The position numbers and the translations under genes were made by a program. The notes beneath the pieces are model-generated. The model saw nothing but the letters and a program-made list of their open reading frames with translations, ran no database searches and had not been told where the DNA came from. Shown one piece after another: positions 1 through 7,678 of a stretch of 64,000 nt of DNA. Source of the stretch: Haemophilus sp. HMSC068C11 (GTDB lineage: Bacteria; Pseudomonadota; Gammaproteobacteria; Enterobacterales; Pasteurellaceae); NCBI RefSeq assembly GCF_001815355.1, contig NZ_KV820361.1, positions 106,230 through 170,229 of the forward strand, in the 5' to 3' direction. The stretch's first letter is position 1. The number at the start of each line of letters is the position of its first letter.

Positions 1-240
1 AGCATCTTTCGCAGAGAAACGACCGCCAGCCACTAAACCAAGTGTTACAGCTGGGTTAAAGTGACCACCAGAAATGTGACCTACAGCATAAGCCATGGTT
101 AATACGGTTAAACCAAACGCAAATGCAACGCCTACATAACCGATACCTAGGTTGACAGAAGCGGCAAAGATTGCACTACCACAACCACCAAACACTAACC
201 AAAATGTGCCGAAGAATTCAGCAAAAAGTTTTTTTGACAT
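1..240 (-). CDS. aqpZ: Aquaporin Z, C-terminal part outside window
   Basis: Water channel of the inner membrane (MIP family). The 80 visible residues are the N-terminus: a first membrane helix with [14 protein letters not shown], a second helix, then the first half-pore signature [15 protein letters not shown], which carries the NPA box of the pore. This matches E. coli AqpZ almost residue for residue, and the GGG-poor, narrow-pore sequence favours a water channel over the glycerol facilitator GlpF. The gene reads leftward, so the second NPA half lies beyond the window edge. The start has a GAGG ribosome site 8 bases upstream. Known for the family: homotetramer, osmotic water flux. No partner gene is visible in the window. 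Confidence 0.93.
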   Translation of the reverse strand, partial: MSKKLFAEFFGTFWLVFGGCGSAIFAASVNLGIGYVGVAFAFGLTVLTMAYAVGHISGGHFNPAVTLGLVAGGRFSAKDA

Positions 241-273
241 AATAGACCTCAATATTAAACATGTCGTTATCTT

Positions 274-302
274 CAAATAACAATAATGTATTGCGAATGC
301 AA
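274..302 (-). promoter_or_regulatory. Possible aqpZ promoter
   Basis: On the minus strand TTGCAT and TATTTG are separated by 17 bases and point at aqpZ, about 34 bases upstream of its ATG. The -35 is good and the -10 is weak, so this is a tentative call. Confidence 0.35.
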
Positions 303-382
303 CAGGCATTTAGTCAAAGGTAATGATTTTTAGTTCTGCAAATTATTGTAAATGTTTGTAAGTGAATGTAAGGGAAATAGCA

Positions 383-402
383 TGCTATACTTTTAGCCGT
401 CT
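383..402 (+). promoter_or_regulatory. metJ promoter with overlapping met box
   Basis: An extended -10 element, TGCTATACT, is followed after three bases by AGCCGTCT, which matches the 8-base MetJ operator AGACGTCT at seven of eight positions and sits where transcription should start. Strong operators use tandem boxes; the next eight bases, AGATTGTC, match poorly, so repression of metJ by its own product would be weak. Inference from position and sequence only. Confidence 0.5.
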
Positions 403-467
403 AGATTGTCATTTTGCTTATTTTTCATTAAAATACGGATAAATTATCAGGTTATTTAAGGTGCATT

Positions 468-785
468 ATGGCAAACTGGGATGGCAAATATATTAGCCCT
501 TATGCAGAGCATGGCAAAAAGAGCGAGCAAGTCAAAAAAATTACAGTGTCTATTCCAATTAAAGTATTGGAAATTTTGACGAACGAGCGTACGCGTCGTC
601 AGCTGAAAAGTTTGCGCCATGCAACAAATAGTGAATTGCTTTGTGAGGCATTCTTGCATGCTTTTACAGGTCAGCCATTACCGACTGATGCAGATTTAAT
701 GAAAGAACGCCATGATGAGATTCCTGAAAATGCCAAAGAGATCATGCGTGATTTAGGCATCGATCCTGAAAGCTGGGAATATTAA
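468..785 (+). CDS. metJ: MetJ, methionine regulon repressor
   Basis: Ribbon-helix-helix repressor that uses S-adenosylmethionine as corepressor to shut down methionine biosynthesis genes. At 105 residues it has the family's full length. The DNA-contacting beta strand [11 protein letters not shown] lies at residues 23-33, followed by the helix [20 protein letters not shown] that forms the dimer and binds SAM, and by the C-terminal [11 protein letters not shown] typical of enterobacterial MetJ. It stands alone with its own promoter and a candidate met box upstream, which suggests autoregulation. It converges on cueR with a 1-base gap, and no terminator is visible between them. Confidence 0.98.
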   Translation: MANWDGKYISPYAEHGKKSEQVKKITVSIPIKVLEILTNERTRRQLKSLRHATNSELLCEAFLHAFTGQPLPTDADLMKERHDEIPENAKEIMRDLGIDPESWEY

Positions 786-786
786 T

Positions 787-1173
787 TTATCCTTTTAATC
801 CTTCTAAAATACTGCATTCAGGGCAATCATTGCCCTGACAAGCGTTATGCCATCGTTCCAATTCCTCTACCATTTTTTGCAAGTGATGAATTTGCTCATT
901 CAATGTTTTAATATGCTGCGTCGTAAGTGCTTTAACTTCTCGGCTACTACGATTGGGATTATCTTGTAATTGCAAAAGTTGGTGAATTTGTTGGAGGGAA
1001 AAACCAACATCTCGAGAGTGACGAATAAAACGTAGTCGTTCTAAATCCTTTTCTTCATAGTGGCGATAACCGGAAAGGCTTCGCTGTGCTGGTTTTAATA
1101 AGCCGGACTTCTCATAATCCCGAATTTGTTTACTTGATAAACCGACTAATTTTGCTACTTCACTAATGTTCAT
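787..1173 (-). CDS. cueR: CueR, copper-responsive MerR-family activator
   Basis: MerR-family regulator that senses cytoplasmic Cu(I) and activates copper export genes by twisting a promoter with a long spacer. The N-terminal winged helix is at residues 1-70, a coiled-coil dimer helix at about 80-110, and the metal loop at the C-terminus. Cys112 and Cys120 fall exactly where E. coli CueR binds Cu(I), and Ser77, the residue that favours monovalent ions over the Cys found in Zn/Hg sensors, is also present. An additional Cys117 lies in the loop. The gene is transcribed divergently from copZ-copA, and the shared 80-base gap contains its operator. Ag(I) or Au(I) could also be sensed, as in other CueR proteins. 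Confidence 0.92.
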   Translation of the reverse strand: MNISEVAKLVGLSSKQIRDYEKSGLLKPAQRSLSGYRHYEEKDLERLRFIRHSRDVGFSLQQIHQLLQLQDNPNRSSREVKALTTQHIKTLNEQIHHLQKMVEELERWHNACQGNDCPECSILEGLKG

Positions 1174-1182
1174 AAAAAATCC

Positions 1183-1213
1183 TTGACCTTAACCTTATGT
1201 TAAGGTTTATAGT
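1183..1213 (+). promoter_or_regulatory. CueR-controlled copZA promoter (19-bp spacer, perfect dyad)
   Basis: A -35 TTGACC and a -10 TATAGT are separated by 19 bases, the over-long spacing typical of MerR-family targets. Inside the spacer lies a perfect inverted repeat, ACCTTAAC-CTTAT-GTTAAGGT, the classic CueR dyad. The promoter points at copZ. The site is 10 bases upstream of the cueR start codon, so CueR bound here may also limit its own transcription. Confidence 0.93.
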
Positions 1214-1253
1214 AAGCTTAATTTCAATCTATATCAATAATTAAGGAGTAAAT

Positions 1254-1463
1254 ATGAAATCAATTACATTACATGTAACAGGAATGACTTGTGGTGGTTG
1301 TGTGAAAAGCGTCACAAGAGTGTTGGAAGAACTTAATGGCGTAGAAAAAGCCGTAGTAACACTTGATGATGGTAAAGCAGTGGTTACCTTTGATGAAAGT
1401 GCGGTCAGTATTGCACAATTAATTGAAACAATTGAAGACGCAGGTTTTTATGCAACAAAATAA
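1254..1463 (+). CDS. copZ: CopZ-type copper chaperone (HMA domain)
   Basis: A 69-residue single heavy-metal-associated domain with the Cu(I)-binding MTCGGC motif (Cys13, Cys16) at the usual N-terminal position. Known role of the family: carry cytoplasmic Cu(I) and hand it to the P-type ATPase CopA or to the regulator. It is the first gene of the CueR-controlled operon and overlaps the start of copA by 14 bases, which suggests translational coupling and a fixed stoichiometry. The ribosome site AAGGAG is strong. MerP-like mercury binding is the alternative reading, but the neighbouring CopA and CueR make copper far more likely. Confidence 0.9.
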   Translation: MKSITLHVTGMTCGGCVKSVTRVLEELNGVEKAVVTLDDGKAVVTFDESAVSIAQLIETIEDAGFYATK

Positions 1464-3618
1464 AAAAATAGCCATTCAAATCGAGGGGATGACCTGCCAA
1501 TCCTGTGCTAATCGGATTGAAAAGGTGTTGAATCGAAAAGATTTTGTCTCTGAAGCAGGCGTGAATTTTGCGGCAGAGGAAGCGCACGTAGTATTTGATT
1601 CATCTCAGGCTTCAGAACAAGATATTTTGACAATTATTCAAAAAGCTGGATTTAATGGCATTCTAAAGCAAAATGTGCTGCCTAGCGCACCTAATGAAAC
1701 GAAGATTAGTCCGCGTTTATGGTTGCTTTTGTTCATTAACATTCCTTTTTTAATCGGAATGATCGGGATGATGTTTAATCATCATTCTTGGATGATGCCA
1801 CCAATATGGCAATTTGTTCTTGCGAGCATTGTGCAACTTGGGTTAGCCATTCCTTTTTATAAAGGTGCGATTGGTAGTATTCGAGGTGGTTTGGCCAATA
1901 TGGATGTACTCGTGAGTACTGGTACGTTGGCGATTTATCTCTATTCGGTCTTTATGCTGTTTTATCATCAGTCAATGGGGCATGATGGCGCATCTCATGT
2001 TTATTTTGAAGCATCAGTAATGGTCATTGGTTTTGTCAGCCTTGGGAAATTTCTTGAGGAAAGAACGAAGAAACAAAGCTTAAACAGTTTAGGGCTATTA
2101 TTACAACTCACCCCAAAACAAGTTAGTGTTCAACGTGAAAATCGTTGGGAAACGATTCCTCTCGATCAAGTAAAAATAGGCGATATTTTACGAGCTAATC
2201 AAGGTGAACGTATTGCAGCTGATGGCGTAGTTGAACAGGGGAGTGGTTGGTGCGATGAGAGTCATTTAACCGGTGAATCTCAACCATTAGAAAAAATGTC
2301 TCAAAGTCCTGTGCTTGCGGGGGCAATGGTGACACAAGGTAGCCTTATTTATCGAGCCAATCAACTCGGTCAGCAAACCCTATTGGGCGATATGATGAAA
2401 GCGCTCTCTGAGGCGCAAGGTACAAAAGCACCTATTGCTCGTTTTGCTGATAAAGTTGCTGCTGTATTTGTGCCTGCCGTGTTGTTGATTTCAGCGATAA
2501 CATTTGGATTAACTTGGTGGATAAAAGGAGATTGGGTTACTGCCTTAATTCATTCGGTTGCAGTGTTAGTTATCGCTTGTCCTTGTGCGTTAGGGCTTGC
2601 TACACCTGCTGCCATAATGGTGGGAATGGGGAAAGCAGTCAATGCAGGGATTTGGTTTAAAGATGCGGCATCTATGGAAGAGGCGGCTCATGTTGATACG
2701 GTGGTATTAGATAAAACAGGAACACTAACTCAAGGAGAGCTAAAAATAGCTGCTGTTTGGCAACCACAAAGTGCGATCTATTCTGAGGAAGATTTATATC
2801 GTATTGCGGCTTCCGTTGAGCAAAATGCCAATCACCCTTTAGCTAAAGCGATAGTCCTGGCTGCACAGGAAAAATCACTTGAAATTCCGACCGCACTTTC
2901 AGTTCATTCAGAAGTGGGTATAGGCATCTCGGCTCACATTGAAGGAGTTGGTTTGGTTAAAGTGGGTAAGCCGACTTATTGTGACTTAACCTTACCAGAT
3001 AATATGCCTCAAATTTGGCAAATCGCGAGTATTGTTGCGGTATCTGTAGATAATAATCCAATTGGTGCTTTTGCATTAGCAGACAGTCTAAAAGAGGATA
3101 GTTTGCAGGCGATTCAACGTTTACATCAACATAATATTGATGTGGTGATGATGAGTGGTGATCAACAATCTGTCGTTGATTATGTTGCCCAGCAAGTAGG
3201 TGTGAAAACTGCACAGGGTAATTGCAGTCCACGTGACAAAGCGACTTATATTGAGAGATTACGTCAGCAAGGCAAAGTGGTCGCAATGGTTGGTGATGGT
3301 GTGAATGATGCACCCGCATTAGCAATGGCTAACGTAAGCTTTGCGATGAAATCGGGCTCTGATGTTGCAGAACAAACTGCATCGGCGACACTCATGCAGC
3401 ATTCGGTGGATCAGTTAGTCGATGGATTAATGATTTCTCGTGCGACATTAAAGAATATTAAGCAAAACTTATTCTTTGCTCTCATTTACAATGTGCTAGG
3501 TATTCCACTTGCCGCATTGGGCTATTTAAGTCCTGTATTAGCGGGCGCAGCAATGGCGATGAGTTCACTTTCTGTGCTATCCAATGCATTGCGATTAAAA
3601 CGAGTGAAAATTAGATAA
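1450..3618 (+). CDS. copA: CopA, Cu(I)-exporting P1B-type ATPase
   Basis: Inner-membrane ATPase that pumps Cu(I) out of the cytoplasm. The 722-residue product has one N-terminal HMA domain (MTCQSC, Cys16/Cys19), where E. coli CopA has two, then eight predicted membrane helices. The transport motif CPC is at residues 377-379, the phosphorylation site DKTGT at 421, the HP motif is visible in NHPLAKA, and the hinge GDGVNDAP follows. I chose the ATG inside the end of copZ; an in-frame TTG 27 bases earlier would only add nine residues lying within copZ. The gene ends just before a strong hairpin. Regulated with copZ by CueR. Confidence 0.96.
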   Translation: MQQNKKIAIQIEGMTCQSCANRIEKVLNRKDFVSEAGVNFAAEEAHVVFDSSQASEQDILTIIQKAGFNGILKQNVLPSAPNETKISPRLWLLLFINIPFLIGMIGMMFNHHSWMMPPIWQFVLASIVQLGLAIPFYKGAIGSIRGGLANMDVLVSTGTLAIYLYSVFMLFYHQSMGHDGASHVYFEASVMVIGFVSLGKFLEERTKKQSLNSLGLLLQLTPKQVSVQRENRWETIPLDQVKIGDILRANQGERIAADGVVEQGSGWCDESHLTGESQPLEKMSQSPVLAGAMVTQGSLIYRANQLGQQTLLGDMMKALSEAQGTKAPIARFADKVAAVFVPAVLLISAITFGLTWWIKGDWVTALIHSVAVLVIACPCALGLATPAAIMVGMGKAVNAGIWFKDAASMEEAAHVDTVVLDKTGTLTQGELKIAAVWQPQSAIYSEEDLYRIAASVEQNANHPLAKAIVLAAQEKSLEIPTALSVHSEVGIGISAHIEGVGLVKVGKPTYCDLTLPDNMPQIWQIASIVAVSVDNNPIGAFALADSLKEDSLQAIQRLHQHNIDVVMMSGDQQSVVDYVAQQVGVKTAQGNCSPRDKATYIERLRQQGKVVAMVGDGVNDAPALAMANVSFAMKSGSDVAEQTASATLMQHSVDQLVDGLMISRATLKNIKQNLFFALIYNVLGIPLAALGYLSPVLAGAAMAMSSLSVLSNALRLKRVKIR

Positions 3619-3620
3619 GA

Positions 3621-3650
3621 AAAAGGCGATATGAAAATATCGCCTTTTGT
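3621..3650. terminator. Bidirectional terminator between copA and cpxA
   Basis: A perfect 12-base stem, AAAAGGCGATAT / ATATCGCCTTTT, closes on a GAAA tetraloop. T-rich ends on both strands let it serve the convergent copA and cpxA genes. Confidence 0.9.
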
Positions 3651-3655
3651 TTGAA

Positions 3656-5059
3656 CTAACTTTGTTTCCATACTGGAAGTTGAATCGTGACGGCAAGTCC
3701 ACCTAAATTACTGGATTCCGCCCATACTTTTCCATTGTGTTCATTCACTACATTATAGACAATTGTTAAACCTAGTCCTGTTCCGCCAGTGGCCCGTGTT
3801 CTGGTTTCATCAACTCGATAGAATGGTTTAAAGATTTTATCAAATTCTTCTGGTGGTAATCCCAAGCCATTATCATCTACTCGAATTTGCAGACAATTAT
3901 CATCCTGTTCATTTTTATGTAAATCAATGGTTAAGAAAATACGATCTTTCGTGTATTTCAAGGCATTTCGAATGATATTTTCAATCGCACTGGTGAGCAA
4001 ACTTAGGTTGCCATAAATCATATGTTTTTCAGGATGTAAAATAGAAATATTGATATCGCAGGTAATATGGCGCTGCTCAGCTTCAAATAAGGCATCTTTT
4101 ATCACATCATCCCAAAGCTGATTGATAGGGAATAAATTATGCTCCATTTGAGAATGCGTTTGTTGACGAGAAATGAGTAACAACTCGCTAATCATTTTGT
4201 CCATTCGTTGGATTTCTTTTTCAATACGTTTGACGGGTTCAATATCACCTGTTTGATGACGAACTAGCGCAGTGGAAAGCTGTAAACGCGTTAATGGTGT
4301 TTTTAATTCATGTGAGATGGATGAAAGTAGATTGTGTTGGTTTGAAATTAGATTATCAATCGCAATCGACATTTTGTTAAAACTTTGACCGACTTCTCGC
4401 AATTCTGATGGGCCATGATTCGCTAACTCATTATCAACTTTGAAGTGCCCCAAAGCCACGCTATTAGCGGCTTTTTGCAAATTGGTAATCGGTTTGACGA
4501 TGGTATGAGTGAACCACCAAAGCAAAGGAGTCGTGATAATTAACGTTAAGAGCAGCAAGATCCAAGGGTGATCAAGCATATAACGTAAGATTTCTTGTTG
4601 GCCATTTGCTCGAGACACAAAGAATAATTCGGATGCTTGGTCGGAATCACCAATATAGACTTTAAAAGGTCCTGCAATTTGAATATCTTTAAACGTTTTG
4701 CGTTGTGGCTGGGCGAAGTTACTTGATTCTTGGGCGAACTGAGCAATATGTATTCTTTCTTCGCCTAAAGCGCCGAAGATTTCTTTTTCAGGCGTCATGA
4801 TGACAGGGCGAGCAGAGTCGAATTTATCGGTTGGAAGCACAGGAACGCCAGCGAGGATACCATTGATTCTATTGTTACGAATCGATTCGACGAGTTTCTT
4901 TTGATAGCTCGATATTTCATTTTGATTTAAATCTGAGTATAAGCGGCTATCAAAATAAGGGAGGGCAACCAAAAGCGCGGTCATGGCAAAGAATGCCAAC
5001 CAAAAGACAGTGAATGTGCGTATAGTGAGCTGATTTAAGCTGAATTTCTTAATAAGCAT
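3656..5059 (-). CDS. cpxA: CpxA, envelope-stress sensor histidine kinase
   Basis: Membrane sensor kinase of the Cpx envelope-stress system. The 467 residues run: helix 1 (about 15-35), a periplasmic sensor loop (about 36-164), helix 2 (about 165-188), HAMP linker, then the dimerisation domain with SSISHELKTP placing the phosphorylated histidine at 250, and an ATPase domain with N box, DDNGLGLP and the GTGLGL G box. The FDSRLYSD and HPWILLLL stretches resemble E. coli CpxA. Its ATG overlaps the cpxR stop by one base (TAATG), giving tight coupling. The periplasmic inhibitor gene cpxP is not adjacent here. ArcB-like or QseC-like function is less likely given the CpxR neighbour. Confidence 0.9.
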   Translation of the reverse strand: MLIKKFSLNQLTIRTFTVFWLAFFAMTALLVALPYFDSRLYSDLNQNEISSYQKKLVESIRNNRINGILAGVPVLPTDKFDSARPVIMTPEKEIFGALGEERIHIAQFAQESSNFAQPQRKTFKDIQIAGPFKVYIGDSDQASELFFVSRANGQQEILRYMLDHPWILLLLTLIITTPLLWWFTHTIVKPITNLQKAANSVALGHFKVDNELANHGPSELREVGQSFNKMSIAIDNLISNQHNLLSSISHELKTPLTRLQLSTALVRHQTGDIEPVKRIEKEIQRMDKMISELLLISRQQTHSQMEHNLFPINQLWDDVIKDALFEAEQRHITCDINISILHPEKHMIYGNLSLLTSAIENIIRNALKYTKDRIFLTIDLHKNEQDDNCLQIRVDDNGLGLPPEEFDKIFKPFYRVDETRTRATGGTGLGLTIVYNVVNEHNGKVWAESSNLGGLAVTIQLPVWKQS

Positions 5060-5763
5060 TATTCACAAACCAATAAATAACCACGACCACGTAGCGTTTT
5101 CAGCCATGGTAAGCCATTGTCTCTTTCTGGAAGTTTTTTGCGCAAGTTTGACATATGCATATCAATCGAGCGATCGAAAGGAGAAAGGTGTTTGCCAAGC
5201 ACATTCATACTTAATTCTTCACGCGAGACAATTTGTCCAGGGCGAAGCACAAGTTTATGAAGTAGGGCAAATTCAGAGCCGGTTAGACCGAGATCTTGGC
5301 CTTTATAAGAGGCTTGTTGAAGACCAGAATGAAGGACTAAACCACAAAATTCCAATGTATTCTCTTCTGATGGAAGTGCGGTCGAATTTTGAGAACTTTC
5401 TGATGGGCTAACGCGACGCAAAATAGCTTTAATGCGGGCAACCAACTCACGATCATTAAATGGTTTTGGTAAATAATCATCGGCACCAAGTTCTAAGCCC
5501 AGCACACGATCGATTTCTTCACCACGCGCAGTAAGCATCATTACAGGGACGTTTGATGTTTGACGAATTTTCTTGAGTGTTTCAATGCCATTTAATACAG
5601 GCATCATGACATCCAATAAGACTAATTGGTGGCTTGAATTTAACTTGTCTAATGCTTCTTGACCATTATTCGCGACTTCGACTTCAAAACCAGTCAATCG
5701 TAAAACTTCTGCAAGTAAATCTGTTAGTTCAATATCATCATCAACTAATAGAATTTTTGACAT
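5059..5763 (-). CDS. cpxR: CpxR, OmpR-family response regulator
   Basis: Response regulator partner of CpxA. Residues 1-120 form the receiver domain with the acidic pair at Asp9-Asp10, phosphoacceptor Asp51 and conserved Lys100; an acidic/serine linker carries an uptake sequence; the C-terminal winged helix ends in LRKKLPERDNGLPWLKTLRGRGYL, typical of OmpR/PhoB proteins. I start at the ATG preceded by AGGGAA, giving 234 residues; a longer in-frame extension of 14 codons has no ribosome site. First gene of the cpxRA pair. Confidence 0.93.
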   Translation of the reverse strand: MSKILLVDDDIELTDLLAEVLRLTGFEVEVANNGQEALDKLNSSHQLVLLDVMMPVLNGIETLKKIRQTSNVPVMMLTARGEEIDRVLGLELGADDYLPKPFNDRELVARIKAILRRVSPSESSQNSTALPSEENTLEFCGLVLHSGLQQASYKGQDLGLTGSEFALLHKLVLRPGQIVSREELSMNVLGKHLSPFDRSIDMHMSNLRKKLPERDNGLPWLKTLRGRGYLLVCE

Positions 5764-5780
5764 TTTTATTCCCTTGTAAT

Positions 5781-5816
5781 ATAACGAACCTGCTTGATAT
5801 GGCAAGCAGGTGTTAT
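5781..5816 (-). terminator. Hairpin between bamE and cpxR
   Basis: Stem ACCTGCTTG / CAAGCAGGT with a six-base loop, extended below a two-base bulge by ATAAC / GTTAT. The T-run is better on the plus strand than on the minus strand on which bamE and cpxR are read, so it may be a weak terminator or an RNA-processing signal separating the two genes. Confidence 0.5.
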
Positions 5817-5827
5817 TTTTTTAATGA

Positions 5828-6241
5828 TTACCAGAATTTCCACCAGCTTTTCTTACCTGCATTTTCAGGTGTGCTAATAATAGTATTATTTTCATCTTGT
5901 TTTGCCACTTCAGGTAATGGCTTATCTAATTCAGCACTGCTTACTAGACCGTTTTGATCGAATTTCACCGTAAATGTGTGCTGTTCAGGTTTTTGGTAAG
6001 AGTGTTGTTGTAAGAACACGTAATACCAAGTTAGGTTACTATAAGGATCGATTAAAACCGGTGTGCCAAGCAAATATTGTACTTGTTGAGCTGTCATGCC
6101 CGGTTTAACTTGTGCCACAGTCGCTGCTTCTAAGTAGTTACCTTGTGGAACATCAATACGATAAACAACTTTTTGCACCGTTGAACAAGAAGTTAAACTT
6201 AATGCTAAAACAACTGCACCTAAAAATGTTCTTAATTGCAT
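5828..6241 (-). CDS. bamE: BamE, outer-membrane assembly lipoprotein
   Basis: Small lipoprotein subunit of the BAM complex that inserts beta-barrel proteins in the outer membrane. A signal peptide ends in the lipobox LTSC with Cys19 as lipidation site. The SmpA/OmlA domain follows, with KPGMTAQQVQYLLGTPVLID, the conserved core that contacts BamD and phosphatidylglycerol, then YYVFLQ. The C-terminal tail ending KKSWWKFW is longer than in E. coli (137 against 113 residues) and is the least conserved part. Monocistronic upstream of cpxRA, a fitting neighbour because CpxRA watches envelope assembly. Confidence 0.95.
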   Translation of the reverse strand: MQLRTFLGAVVLALSLTSCSTVQKVVYRIDVPQGNYLEAATVAQVKPGMTAQQVQYLLGTPVLIDPYSNLTWYYVFLQQHSYQKPEQHTFTVKFDQNGLVSSAELDKPLPEVAKQDENNTIISTPENAGKKSWWKFW

Positions 6242-6303
6242 ATTTTTTACCTTTTACTGCAAAATTATGTCGAATGATACCGAAACTTTATGATCTTGCC
6301 AAA

Positions 6304-7320
6304 TTAATTATCGCACTTTAATGCTTTTTGAAGTTGATCTTTCAGATTTGGTGGTATCCCTTTGATTGTTAAAGTATCTGTAAGTGGATCCCATTCAATA
6401 CGGTTATTCAATAAATCCGCATCAAAACTTAATGTCACACCTTTACCAGAACCCGAAAATTTCGTTAATGTTTTTAAGGCTGAACGTACTGGCGGAATCG
6501 TTTCTTCCAAGCCGTAATCTTGATCTTCTGTAAAGGTGACAAAAGGGCGCTCGTTTAGAGTCGGCAAATTGGCTGAAAGTTCAGTTAAGGCAATTTCATC
6601 ACCGCTTGCTAATTGCCCTTTGCAGTACTCAAATACCTGCTTTTTCACGGCTTGGGTTTGTTCTTTGTTCAATTCACCTTGTTCACAGTAGTCACTGACT
6701 GCTTGTAATAGGCATTGGTTTTGAACTTGCGGATTTAAACCTTCTTCTGCACCTAAGAAATCCATAAAGAAGTCACTAATTTTACGACCAACACGACCTT
6801 TAATGAAGGTGAGATAGCGGTTTGAGTTTGCATTCACTTGCAAATCAGTTAAGTTAATTCGCGCAGCAATATCAAATTGTGTAATATCTAAGTATTCCGT
6901 ACGACGAATTTCAAGATTTTCGTCAACTAACATGCTGATACGACTATCTAATAGTGCAATGAATAGGTAATCCGTCGCTAAAAAGTTATATTGGCATAGG
7001 ATAAGTGTACCGCTGTCTGCAAAATTATATTTGCCCAATTCTTGCGCTAATAATTTTGTGGATTGTTGGCTGAAATTTAAAAAGTTGATTTCATTTTCTA
7101 ATAAACGATTCAGATCTTGTGCAAAGATGGAATTCTCTTGGAAGACACCAAATGCTTTGCCTTTATTTTGATAACCTTGATGTAATTGCAACATCATTTG
7201 TTCAACTTCTGGCGTAATGGTGAGAAGTTCATCACGCAACACGCTTTCCATGGTAGTGGTTTCATTTTCAGCGTGCTTAACTAATTGATGTAGCACGATT
7301 TGATTAACCGTAATGCTCAT
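6304..7320 (-). CDS. yejK: YejK, nucleoid-associated protein NdpA family
   Basis: Nucleoid-associated protein of the NdpA/YejK family (338 residues; the E. coli protein is about 335). Visible family features are the N-terminal [13 protein letters not shown], the central [17 protein letters not shown] and [25 protein letters not shown], and the C-terminal [17 protein letters not shown]. Known: binds DNA and interacts with topoisomerase IV subunits in E. coli. It is divergent from yejL-yejM, the same arrangement as in E. coli, with 138 bases between that contain one uptake sequence. No enzyme motif is evident. Confidence 0.92.
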   Translation of the reverse strand: MSITVNQIVLHQLVKHAENETTTMESVLRDELLTITPEVEQMMLQLHQGYQNKGKAFGVFQENSIFAQDLNRLLENEINFLNFSQQSTKLLAQELGKYNFADSGTLILCQYNFLATDYLFIALLDSRISMLVDENLEIRRTEYLDITQFDIAARINLTDLQVNANSNRYLTFIKGRVGRKISDFFMDFLGAEEGLNPQVQNQCLLQAVSDYCEQGELNKEQTQAVKKQVFEYCKGQLASGDEIALTELSANLPTLNERPFVTFTEDQDYGLEETIPPVRSALKTLTKFSGSGKGVTLSFDADLLNNRIEWDPLTDTLTIKGIPPNLKDQLQKALKCDN

Positions 7321-7458
7321 AATTTTTTCCTTCGTAAAATTTACCTTAAATTATAACCGCACTTTTTAAGCAAGAAAAAAGAAATTATTCAGATTGGACA
7401 AATTATCGGGTATGATATGAGAAGTTTTTTGCATTTAGAACAGGCTTAAATATTCCAA

Positions 7459-7677
7459 ATGGCTCAACATTCAAAGTATTCAGATGGGCAAGTTAATGCC
7501 ATCATTAATGACATGATTAGCGTGCTTGAAACTCACAAAGCACCCGTTGATCTTTCTCTTATCGCTTTAGGCAATATGGCCAGTAATTTATTGACCACTA
7601 GCGTGCCAGCCGCACAGCGTGAAGCTTTAGCTCAAGCCTTTGCCAACTCTCTAATGAATTCGGTAAAAATAAAATAA
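7459..7677 (+). CDS. yejL: YejL, DUF1414 protein
   Basis: A 72-residue cytoplasmic protein of the conserved YejL (DUF1414) family. The sequence is mostly helical (GQVNAIINDMISVLETHKAP, then a hydrophobic helix LSLIALGNMASNLL). Function is not known. It sits one base upstream of yejM, an arrangement conserved across gamma-proteobacteria, so the two are surely co-transcribed and probably translationally coupled. It is much shorter than its neighbours but the codon pattern and conserved position support a real gene. Confidence 0.88.
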   Translation: MAQHSKYSDGQVNAIINDMISVLETHKAPVDLSLIALGNMASNLLTTSVPAAQREALAQAFANSLMNSVKIK

Positions 7678-7678
7678 A

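Noticed and set aside
1423..1449. Longer copA start (TTG) inside copZ
   Set aside because: No ribosome site; ATG at 1450 gives the standard HMA N-terminus.
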